Shown piece by piece: positions 46,310 to 53,156 of a stretch of DNA of 64,000 nucleotides. The position numbers were made by a program, and so were the translations under genes. Numbering within the stretch: the first letter of the stretch is position 1; the number at the start of each line of letters is the position of its first letter. The DNA is from Flammeovirgaceae bacterium UBA7330. Its GTDB lineage: Bacteria > Bacteroidota > Bacteroidia > Cytophagales > Cyclobacteriaceae. The stretch is from the NCBI GenBank assembly GCA_002471275.1, contig DKPQ01000010.1, positions 1-64,000 on the forward strand, read 5' to 3'. The notes below the pieces were generated by a model, which was given only the letters and a program-made list of their open reading frames with translations, was not told where the DNA came from and did not search any database.

Positions 46310-47752
46310 ATGACTCTAAAAAAAGAAAGATTAAAAGCCCTTATGAAAGATCCCTATGAAGAGCAATCAAATAACCAAAATGGGAGGCGATCATTTTTCA
46401 AGAAGGCAGGAATTGGTGGACTTAGTTTAGCAGCACTTTCTACGGCACCTATTGAGGATGTGCTGGCAGAGTCGGCGAAAAACGTGAACCGAAGCTCAGC
46501 GCCATCAGATCTGAAGATCACTGATATGCGTATCGCCGAAGTTACTGATGTGATGTTCCGTACTCCAATTGTGAAATTATATACCAACCAGGGTATTGTA
46601 GGATATGGAGATGTGCGGGATGGAGCTGCTAAAGAATATGCCCTATTTCTGAAAAGCAGAATTCTTGGCGAAAACCCATGCAATGTAGAAAGATTGTTTA
46701 AGATCATTGAACAATTTGGTGGTCACGCCCGACAAGGAGGAGGAGTGTGCGGCGTGGAAATGGCCCTTTGGGACCTGGCTGGGAAGGCATACGGTGTGCC
46801 GGTCTACCAGATGTTGGGTGGTAAATACAGAGATCGTGTGAGGGTCTATTGTGATACCACAACCTCTCCGGACCCTGCAGTGTATGCCAAGCGTATGCAG
46901 GAAAGGATTGATAAGGGGTATACCGCACTGAAGATGGATATTGGGATCAATTTAATAAAAGACATTCCCGGCGCGGTGATCAATAATGCCGGTGGAAAAT
47001 TTGACCCTTATCAATATGAATACAGAAAGTATAATTTAACACAACATCCTTTCACCAGGATTCAGGTGACTGACAAAGGAATTGATAAGCTCATGGAATT
47101 CCTTGATGTGATGAGATCTCAGATCGGATATGAGATCCCTATGGGAACTGACCATTGGGGGCACTTTGGGGTGAATGAAGCCATTAAGCTGGCAAGAGCT
47201 GCTGAAAAGTACAATTTAGCTTACATGGAGGACCTGATCCCCTGGCATTATATGGAGCAATGGAAGGAAATTTCCATGTCCACAACCACACCAACGCAAA
47301 CCGGGGAGGATATTTATACCCTTAAGCGAGGCTTTAAGCAACTCATTGATATGCGTGCGGTAGATATCGTTCACCCGGACCCCAACACATCAGGTGGAAT
47401 CCTCGAAACCAAAAAGATTGGGGATTATGCCTCAGAAAATGGGGTTGGTTTTATGCATCACCATGCTTCAGGACCTGTTTCATTCCTGGGATGTGTACAC
47501 AGTGCAGCGGCTACGGAAAATTTCATGTGGCTGGAACATCATGCTGTCGACAAAGCGGACTGGGAAAAACTGGTTACCGGGTTTGACGGACCGATTGTAG
47601 AGAATGGCTATGTTAAGGTACCTGAGAAACCAGGAATTGGAGTTGAGTATGATGAAGACATGCTTAAAAAATACCTGGTGAAAGGTGAGAAGCTGTTTGC
47701 TCCAACGCCGGAGTGGGACAACATCCGTGCCTGGGACAGGACCTGGAGTTAA
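46310..47752 (+). CDS. Exported mandelate-racemase-type enolase-superfamily enzyme
   Basis: A 480-residue enolase-superfamily protein of the mandelate racemase/sugar-acid dehydratase kind. A Tat-like signal is visible near residues 25-45 (GRRSFFKKAGIGGLSLAAL). The capping domain includes FGGHARQGGGVCGVEMALWD, the barrel has LKMDIG, D in MGTDHWGHF, E in YMEDLIPW, E in TGEDIY, and the DIVHPDPNTSGG and HHHASGP segments that would provide the acid-base residues. This pattern suggests an aldonate dehydratase, possibly for fuconate or galactonate, but the subgroup is not clear. It lies 45 bp after the glucarate-dehydratase-like gene and ends the block before a terminator at 47779. Confidence 0.82.
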   Translation: MTLKKERLKALMKDPYEEQSNNQNGRRSFFKKAGIGGLSLAALSTAPIEDVLAESAKNVNRSSAPSDLKITDMRIAEVTDVMFRTPIVKLYTNQGIVGYGDVRDGAAKEYALFLKSRILGENPCNVERLFKIIEQFGGHARQGGGVCGVEMALWDLAGKAYGVPVYQMLGGKYRDRVRVYCDTTTSPDPAVYAKRMQERIDKGYTALKMDIGINLIKDIPGAVINNAGGKFDPYQYEYRKYNLTQHPFTRIQVTDKGIDKLMEFLDVMRSQIGYEIPMGTDHWGHFGVNEAIKLARAAEKYNLAYMEDLIPWHYMEQWKEISMSTTTPTQTGEDIYTLKRGFKQLIDMRAVDIVHPDPNTSGGILETKKIGDYASENGVGFMHHHASGPVSFLGCVHSAAATENFMWLEHHAVDKADWEKLVTGFDGPIVENGYVKVPEKPGIGVEYDEDMLKKYLVKGEKLFAPTPEWDNIRAWDRTWS

Positions 47753-47778
47753 GCAATCACTATAGGCATATTTATATT

Positions 47779-47815
47779 GGACAGTAAGAGTACGCTTTTA
47801 CTGTCCTTTTATTTT
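47779..47815 (+). terminator. Intrinsic terminator after the sugar-acid block
   Basis: GGACAGTAA at 47779-47787 pairs perfectly with TTACTGTCC at 47798-47806, followed by a T-rich tail. It ends the transcript of the GntP-to-enolase genes and leaves the fucosidase with its own promoter. Confidence 0.82.
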
Positions 47816-47896
47816 ATACATACTTACTGTGTTGGACATCCCAAAAACATCTAAATTTATCACAGCGATATCAGTGTGTTAAACAACCAGAAAATC

Positions 47897-49306
47897 ATGA
47901 AAAAGCTACATTCCTACCAACTCTTTATGGGTTTTGTTTTATTCCTTATCGGCTGTCAGTCCGGAGCTAAAAAGGAGGCGAAAGACGAGGAAACGACCTT
48001 AACTACCGAAGAGATACTCAATGAATCAAAAGAGGATCTGGCCAAGAGGATGGAATGGTGGACTGATGCCAAGTTTGGGATGTTTATCCATTGGGGACCC
48101 TACGCGGTACCTGCAGGAGAATACAAAGGAGAGACGGTTAAAGGGATTGCTGAGTGGATCATGCACCGCGCTTCAATACCTGTGGCAGAGTATGAGAAGT
48201 ATTCCCGCCAGTTTAACCCGGAGAAATATGATGCTGATGAATGGGTAAGGATAGCTAAAGATGCCGGCATGAAGTACCTTGTGATTACCTCCAAACACCA
48301 CGATGGGTTCAGTTTGTGGGATTCCGAGGTTAGCAAATACGATGTAATGGACTTTTCTCCAATCCAACGTGATTTGCTTGAGGAGTTGAAAAAGGCCTGT
48401 GACAAATATGATGTAAAACTCTGTTTTTATCACTCCATCATGGACTGGCACCATCCGGATGCTCAGGCGCCACATTACCCGGAATACAATACCAAAGAAA
48501 AGCAGAACCCGAACTTCCAGCGCTATGTAGACAACTATCTATACCCTCAGTTGACCGAACTTGTAGAAAAATATGACCCACACGTTTTATGGTTTGATGG
48601 GGAGTGGATCCCGGAATGGACCCATGAACATGGAGTAGCATTGTATACATACCTGCGTAAACTCAATCCTGACCTGATCATCAATAACAGGGTAGATAAA
48701 GGAAGACAAGGCATGCAGGGAATGAATAAAGGGGATGAGTACCTCGGAGATTTTGGTACTCCCGAACAGGAAATTCTGGAAGGAACCAGTGAGTTTTATT
48801 GGGAATCCTGCATGACGATGAACGACAGCTGGGGCTACAAGCTGAAGGACGACAACTGGAAGTCTGATGAGATGCTAATCCATAATCTTGTGGATATTGT
48901 GGCCAAAGGGGGTAACTACCTGCTCAATGTAGGACCTACGGCAGAAGGACTGATCCCGGGTCCAAGTGTGGAGCGACTGGCATCCATTGGCAAGTGGATG
49001 AAAGTCAATCAGGAGGCCATCTATGAAACAGAGATTTTCGAAGGTGGTTATAAGCAAGGAGAGGACATCCGTTTTACCAGCAAGGATGATGGTGCCACTT
49101 TATATGCGATATCGTTAAAGAAACCAGGAAAGAAACTTACGTTGGAGGGAATAAACCCCCTGGAAGGCTCTGATATTCAATTATTGGGCAGTAACATGAA
49201 GTTGACCTGGTCTATGGAGGGCAATGACCTGGCGATAAGTCATCCTGAGGCGGTCTCGTCTGACCTACAACATGCTTGGACATACAAAATCAAATTGGCG
49301 GAATAA
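47897..49306 (+). CDS. GH29 alpha-L-fucosidase lipoprotein
   Basis: Glycoside hydrolase family 29 retaining alpha-L-fucosidase, 469 residues from the ATG at 47897; a GTG at 47876 would add seven residues before the signal peptide. The lipobox is FLIGC (C20). The catalytic barrel has FGMFIHWGPYAVPAGEY, HHDGFSLWDS (134-143) and the nucleophile D234 in LWFDGEW. It releases terminal L-fucose from glycans in the periplasm or at the cell surface. It is the only recognised glycosidase in the window. Together with the sulfatases it points to a sulfated, fucose-containing glycan. It stands between terminators and so is probably transcribed alone. Confidence 0.93.
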   Translation: MKKLHSYQLFMGFVLFLIGCQSGAKKEAKDEETTLTTEEILNESKEDLAKRMEWWTDAKFGMFIHWGPYAVPAGEYKGETVKGIAEWIMHRASIPVAEYEKYSRQFNPEKYDADEWVRIAKDAGMKYLVITSKHHDGFSLWDSEVSKYDVMDFSPIQRDLLEELKKACDKYDVKLCFYHSIMDWHHPDAQAPHYPEYNTKEKQNPNFQRYVDNYLYPQLTELVEKYDPHVLWFDGEWIPEWTHEHGVALYTYLRKLNPDLIINNRVDKGRQGMQGMNKGDEYLGDFGTPEQEILEGTSEFYWESCMTMNDSWGYKLKDDNWKSDEMLIHNLVDIVAKGGNYLLNVGPTAEGLIPGPSVERLASIGKWMKVNQEAIYETEIFEGGYKQGEDIRFTSKDDGATLYAISLKKPGKKLTLEGINPLEGSDIQLLGSNMKLTWSMEGNDLAISHPEAVSSDLQHAWTYKIKLAE

Positions 49307-49343
49307 GTTTATCGGCAAATAGTCAGAAAAATCTTTTTCGGAA

Positions 49344-49373
49344 GAAGCAGATATTTTTTTGTAAGTCTGCTTC
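49344..49373 (+). terminator. Hairpin after the fucosidase gene
   Basis: GAAGCAGA at 49344-49351 pairs with TCTGCTTC at 49366-49373 around a 14-base loop rich in T. It is 38 bp after the fucosidase stop and 23 bp before the TPP riboswitch. There is no T-run after the stem, so its role in termination is uncertain. Confidence 0.4.
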
Positions 49374-49395
49374 CTCAGGACTTACTTTGAGCTGA

Positions 49396-49475
49396 AACCA
49401 CGGGGTGCTGCAATAGCGGCTGAGATTTTAAACCCGTAGGACCTGATCCGGATAATACCTGCGCAGGCAATGGTT
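49396..49475 (+). promoter_or_regulatory. TPP riboswitch (THI element)
   Basis: The conserved thi-box parts are in order: GGGGTGC near 49402, CTGAGA at 49420-49425, ACCCG at about 49432-49436, and ACCTGATCCGGATAATACC at 49441-49459 followed by GCG. The closing P1 stem is AACCA at 49396-49400 with TGGTT at 49471-49475. It lies 82 bp before the ATG of the methyltransferase gene and no terminator is evident between them, so control may be at translation initiation. It implies that the downstream four genes respond to thiamine pyrophosphate. Confidence 0.93.
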
Positions 49476-49557
49476 AGAGATTTTCTTAAGGACTCTACTC
49501 CTACAAATCGCATCTGTTATCCGGCTCCGGAATTTATTAACAGATAAACATTACAAG

Positions 49558-50265
49558 ATGGCATTTGAAGAGCTTGTGAAGCAGGACCTAACCAATTGGC
49601 AGGGCCGAAAGGAGTGGTTTTTTAACAGGGAGCATACGGATACCTATGAGTTGTGGTATGAAGGAAGGTATAAACGTGCCGAATTATTTCAGAAGAAGGT
49701 CATGGCTGATCGGCTGAAAAAAGATGATCGTATAAAGACTTTACTGGAGTTTGGTTGTGGGACGACACGTTTCACCCGTTGGTGGCATGAAATAGGGATT
49801 GAGGCGACGGGAGGAGATATCAGCCCGTTTATGCTCGCACAGGGCCGTCAGCTTTTTGATGGAGACCTGGTACTGGCCGATTCGCATCATATGCCTTTCA
49901 AAGACAACATGTTCGATGCTGTTGCATTCATCACCACGTTCGAATACTATAAAGATCCGGTCAAGGTGATTCGCGAAGCTGCACGTGTTGGTAAATATGG
50001 GATCGCCTTTGGGATGATGAACCGTAACACAACCAAATATATCCGCAGACGTACTCAGCAAATGCTTGGGAAGAATCCTTTCTATGTGACGGCTAATTTC
50101 TACACACCCAAATCGCTCATAAAAGTGATTGATGAAGCCCTGGAGGGTGAAGATTACACAGTAGAGTGGCAATGTACCGGATTACCTAAATGGTTCCCGG
50201 TTCAGGAGTGGCATGTGCCTATCGGTGACTTTTTTGGTGTTTACGTGAAGCGGAATCCAAAATGA
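49558..50265 (+). CDS. Class I SAM-dependent methyltransferase (TPP-riboswitch operon)
   Basis: A 235-residue methyltransferase with SAM-binding motif I at 62-70 (LLEFGCGTT), the acidic motif II residue D87 (GGDIS), motif III ADSHHMPFKD and motif IV FDAVAFITTFEYYKDP. The substrate is unknown. It is the first gene behind the TPP riboswitch and its stop overlaps the next start (ATGA). The last gene of the same operon is a Trm112-like zinc protein, and Trm112 proteins are known activators and stabilisers of class I methyltransferases, so the two may form a complex. No standard thiamine enzyme has this domain, which makes the riboswitch control notable. Confidence 0.88.
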   Translation: MAFEELVKQDLTNWQGRKEWFFNREHTDTYELWYEGRYKRAELFQKKVMADRLKKDDRIKTLLEFGCGTTRFTRWWHEIGIEATGGDISPFMLAQGRQLFDGDLVLADSHHMPFKDNMFDAVAFITTFEYYKDPVKVIREAARVGKYGIAFGMMNRNTTKYIRRRTQQMLGKNPFYVTANFYTPKSLIKVIDEALEGEDYTVEWQCTGLPKWFPVQEWHVPIGDFFGVYVKRNPK

Positions 50266-51320
50266 TTGATTTTCCGGAGGTAGGTAAGATCCAGGACGAT
50301 TTTTTGAAATCCCATGTGTTTCCTGCTAGTGGAGCGGTACGTGGTGAAGTATTCAAAGGGCCTAAATATGGAGTAGATACCAGTGTGGTTAATATTACGG
50401 AAAGCCTTTCATTAATTACTGCCACCGACCCGGCTTCGTTGATTCCAACATTAGGGTTGAAAGAATCTGCCTGGCTCACGGTACACCTTGTTGCTTCTGA
50501 TATTGCCACAGCAGGGAGTATGCCGCAGTATGCGCAATTTTGCTTGAATCTCCCTGAGTATATCACAGCAGCGCAATTTGATGAGTATTGGGGATGGGTG
50601 AGTACCTTTTGCGAAGAGCTGGGAGTAGCCATTACCGGAGGGCATACAGGAAAGGTCCAGGGTCAAAATAGTACGGTATCCGGTGGTGTAACCATGTTTA
50701 GCTGTGTAGAAACCAATTCCGTTCTTACCAGCGATATGGCAAAGCCAGGTGATGATCTGATCCTCGTCAAAGAGCCTGCCATTATCAGCACTGCCATACT
50801 CGCACTGAGTTTTCCTGAGACCATTGCCAACGCCTGTGGAGAGGAAGTACTCAGGAAAGGACAGGAGTTATTTTATCAATCATCTGCCGTTCAGGTGGCG
50901 AATGATGCTGTCAGTTTGGGTATTCACGAGGACGGTATACGGGCCATGCATGATGCCACTGAATGCGGGGTGATGGGTGCAACCATAGAGATGATGATGG
51001 CTGCAGCATGTGGAGTTGAAATATATGAGGATAGATTGGTCAAGGGGGAGGTTCAGCAAATGATTGGAGACCTGTTCGACTACGACCCTCTATACACTGT
51101 TGGAGCTGGAGCTTTGCTGATTTCAGCAAATGCCAAACACAGTGAAAGAATTACTCAGTCACTTGCAGGGAAGGGTTATCCGGTCCAAATTATTGGTAAA
51201 GTGAAAGAAAAGGAACATGGTATGCTTTTGATGGGTAAGGAGAAAAAACAGTTGAAACACCCGGGGACAGACCCATACTGGAATGTGTTTTTTGATTCAC
51301 TGAAAAAGGGATTGAAATGA
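50262..51320 (+). CDS. AIR-synthase-related protein (PurM/ThiL/HypE superfamily)
   Basis: A 352-residue PurM-fold protein. It carries the N-terminal half pattern HLVASDIATAGSMPQYAQF and ITGGHTGKV, and the C-terminal half pattern MHDATECGVMGATIEMM, as in ATP-dependent HypE- and ThiL-like enzymes. The double-aspartate GDDAA site of true thiamine-monophosphate kinase ThiL is not present (YGVDTSVVNIT instead), so it is not a plain ThiL. It overlaps the methyltransferase gene by 4 bp and the ThiE-like gene by 4 bp. Behind a TPP riboswitch, an ATP-using step on a thiamine-related phosphate is a reasonable guess, but HypE-like activation chemistry is equally possible. Confidence 0.8.
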   Translation: MIDFPEVGKIQDDFLKSHVFPASGAVRGEVFKGPKYGVDTSVVNITESLSLITATDPASLIPTLGLKESAWLTVHLVASDIATAGSMPQYAQFCLNLPEYITAAQFDEYWGWVSTFCEELGVAITGGHTGKVQGQNSTVSGGVTMFSCVETNSVLTSDMAKPGDDLILVKEPAIISTAILALSFPETIANACGEEVLRKGQELFYQSSAVQVANDAVSLGIHEDGIRAMHDATECGVMGATIEMMMAAACGVEIYEDRLVKGEVQQMIGDLFDYDPLYTVGAGALLISANAKHSERITQSLAGKGYPVQIIGKVKEKEHGMLLMGKEKKQLKHPGTDPYWNVFFDSLKKGLK

Positions 51321-51922
51321 AAAAGGAAATATCAGGTTTATATCTGGTTGTTGATCCAAAAATGGGGATGGAATATCTGGAGTCCAGGGTGAGTGCCATT
51401 GTCAAAGGTGGCATAAGTGTGATTCAGGTATGGGACCATTGGGACAAAAATCAAGATAAAATGACGTTCATCACAAAACTTCGCTCACTGGCGGGGGGTG
51501 TACCGGTGATCATCAACAATGATCTTGGGCTTGCATTGACCACAAATGCTGATGGCGTTCACTTTGACCGGCTGGACCAGGTGCCGGATGCTATGCCTGA
51601 ACAGCTGATGGTGGGTGTGACGTTATCCGACCGGGTAGATTGGGGATCTTTGAATAAGAGACCCGTTGACTATATAAGCTTTTGCTCCATGTTCCCATCC
51701 TCTTCAACGGATACCTGTGCCCTGGTAGATTTTCAGGTTGTTCGTGAAGCAAAGGATAAATTTTATGGAAGTGTCTTTGCTTCAGGCGGCATTTCCCTGG
51801 ATAATGCGGATCAGATACTCGACCTGGGTGTTTCCGGAATAGCCCTGATTTCCGGCCTGCTCAAAGCCAAAGATCCTGAGAAAGCCACCAAAGCATTTGT
51901 TGATAAATTGAATAAAAAATGA
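51317..51922 (+). CDS. ThiE/TenI-like thiamine phosphate synthase family protein
   Basis: TIM-barrel protein of 201 residues in the ThiE/TenI family. Family landmarks are YLVVDP, VIINND (64-69), ADGVH (78-82), MFPSSST in place of the usual PIFPTPTK, and FASGGIS followed by a GIALISGLLKAKDPEKA end. The QLREK-type substrate segment is altered (QVWDHWDK) and the DR of LINDR is DL. It may make thiamine phosphate with altered specificity, or be TenI-like with another reaction. It overlaps both neighbours by 4 bp. ThiC, ThiD, ThiG and ThiM are absent here, so this is not the main thiamine biosynthesis operon. Confidence 0.8.
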   Translation: MKKEISGLYLVVDPKMGMEYLESRVSAIVKGGISVIQVWDHWDKNQDKMTFITKLRSLAGGVPVIINNDLGLALTTNADGVHFDRLDQVPDAMPEQLMVGVTLSDRVDWGSLNKRPVDYISFCSMFPSSSTDTCALVDFQVVREAKDKFYGSVFASGGISLDNADQILDLGVSGIALISGLLKAKDPEKATKAFVDKLNKK

Positions 51923-52176
51923 AGTTAGAATTTTATAAGAAATTGTGTTGCCCGTTTGATAAAGAAGACCTTAAGCTGGAGGTATTTGAAGAAGCTGATG
52001 GAGAAATAAAAGAAGCGTTGATGACATGCAGTCATTGCCAGCGTTATTACCCGGTGATATTCGGGATCCCAATCATGTCACCCGATGAGTACAGACAACC
52101 GGAACTGGAGGCACCGATACTCAAGCGATGGGGGTATCAGATCAGCGACAAAAAACCTCAGCAGCTACTTCAGTAA
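51919..52176 (+). CDS. Trm112-family zinc-ribbon protein
   Basis: An 85-residue protein of the Trm112 type. It has a zinc-ribbon-like arrangement with C10-C11 (KLCCPFDKEDL) and C37-x2-C40 (TCSHC), followed by the family hallmark YYPVIFGIPIM. The second cysteine of the first knuckle is D14 here, so zinc binding may be altered. In eukaryotes and archaea Trm112 is the common activating subunit of several SAM methyltransferases; bacterial homologues are less studied. Placement in the same overlapping operon as a class I methyltransferase supports an activator-enzyme pair. It is the last gene of the operon, with only 20 bp to a convergent gene. Confidence 0.82.
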   Translation: MKLEFYKKLCCPFDKEDLKLEVFEEADGEIKEALMTCSHCQRYYPVIFGIPIMSPDEYRQPELEAPILKRWGYQISDKKPQQLLQ

Positions 52177-52196
52177 AGAATTCGATGAAGCGAGCC

Positions 52197-52358
52197 TTAG
52201 TCTTTTAGCTGTTCCATTGCTTTGAGTACCGCCTCAGCTTCTACGACCTTTTGATCGCTCATGGCCCGGTTGATTGTTGAAAGTCGATGTGCTTCTTTCA
52301 TCAACTTCTGATATTTGTCATGAAGTTTGTCCTTTTTTGATTTGAAGAGTCCTAACAT
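52197..52358 (-). CDS. Small Lacal_2735-type protein
   Basis: A 53-residue basic/acidic helical protein starting MLGLFKSKKDKLHDKYQKL and ending AVLKAMEQLKD. It resembles the short Lacal_2735-type proteins of Bacteroidota (an N-terminal GLFKKK-like motif, then KYQKLMKEAHRLSTINR and DQKVVEAE). No function is known. It lies 5 bp downstream of the SDR gene at 52364-53059 on the same strand and is probably co-transcribed with it. It converges on the Trm112-like gene with 20 bp between the stop codons. Confidence 0.75.
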   Translation of the reverse strand: MLGLFKSKKDKLHDKYQKLMKEAHRLSTINRAMSDQKVVEAEAVLKAMEQLKD

Positions 52359-52363
52359 AGTTT

Positions 52364-53059
52364 TTAGTTTTTAATTACTGACATGCCGCCATCCACATGA
52401 AGGATTTGACCTGTCACATAGGATGAATCGGATTTTAATAAGTAACATGCGGCCTGAGCAATATCTGTAGCTTCAGCCACACGTTTAAAGGGGTTTTGTT
52501 CTGAAAGTGCTTTTCTTCTTTGATCGTTGGAAAGTAATTTGCCAGCGAGGGGAGTATCAGTTAAGGAAGGTGCTATGGCATTTACACGGATATTAGGAGC
52601 CAGCTCTGCTGCCAGTGCCCTGGTTAGCCCTTCGACTGCACCTTTGGAGGAAGACACGAGACTGTGAAAGTTGAATCCATTTTGTACGGCTACTGTAGAG
52701 AATAGTACAATAGATGATTGTTCTGCTTTTTTTAACCTGGGAAGGAGTTCCTGGATGATTCTCACAGCACTTGTTACCTGCAGCCTGTAGTCATTGATAA
52801 AGTCCTCTTCGCTAAATCTCTGAAAGGGTTTCAGCTGTATGCTTCCCGGACAGTATACCAATCCGTGTAAGGTATCAGGGAGTAGGTCCAGGTCATATTG
52901 GTCATCCAATACATCGAGATGAAAATATTGAACCGAATTTAGATTCTCCCTTTTAGTGGAGTTGTAGGTAGCAAACACCTGGTCGTCCGTGTCTTTCAAA
53001 AGGTTGACCAGAGATTGACCAATGCCTGATGAACCGCCAATGATAAGATAATTATGCAT
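52364..53059 (-). CDS. Atypical short-chain dehydrogenase/reductase (SDR)
   Basis: A 231-residue Rossmann-fold SDR with the cofactor motif GGSSGIG (8-14) and the substrate-pocket ending IRVNAIAPSLTDTPLAGKL and YVTGQILHVDGG. The catalytic serine seems present (FSTVAV, S121) and lysine is K139, but the tyrosine expected four residues before the lysine is a valine (LVSSSKG, V135). The classical YxxxK dyad is therefore incomplete. Such variants occur in a subgroup of SDRs and may use another residue or bind without turnover. It faces the heparinase-like gene divergently and is followed by the 53-residue protein. Confidence 0.87.
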   Translation of the reverse strand: MHNYLIIGGSSGIGQSLVNLLKDTDDQVFATYNSTKRENLNSVQYFHLDVLDDQYDLDLLPDTLHGLVYCPGSIQLKPFQRFSEEDFINDYRLQVTSAVRIIQELLPRLKKAEQSSIVLFSTVAVQNGFNFHSLVSSSKGAVEGLTRALAAELAPNIRVNAIAPSLTDTPLAGKLLSNDQRRKALSEQNPFKRVAEATDIAQAACYLLKSDSSYVTGQILHVDGGMSVIKN

Positions 53060-53156
53060 GGTAGAAAATCTTGATTAATGCTTTCCTGTGATTAAGTATA
53101 TCAGGATGTTCAACCGGATGTATTACCTTAATGTTTATAAAAACTTTTCCCCTTAA

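Noticed and set aside
50262..51320. Call of the AIR-synthase-like gene as thiL
   Set aside because: The GDDAA-type aspartates of thiamine-monophosphate kinase are not seen and GGHT resembles other AIR-synthase-related groups, so only a superfamily call is justified.
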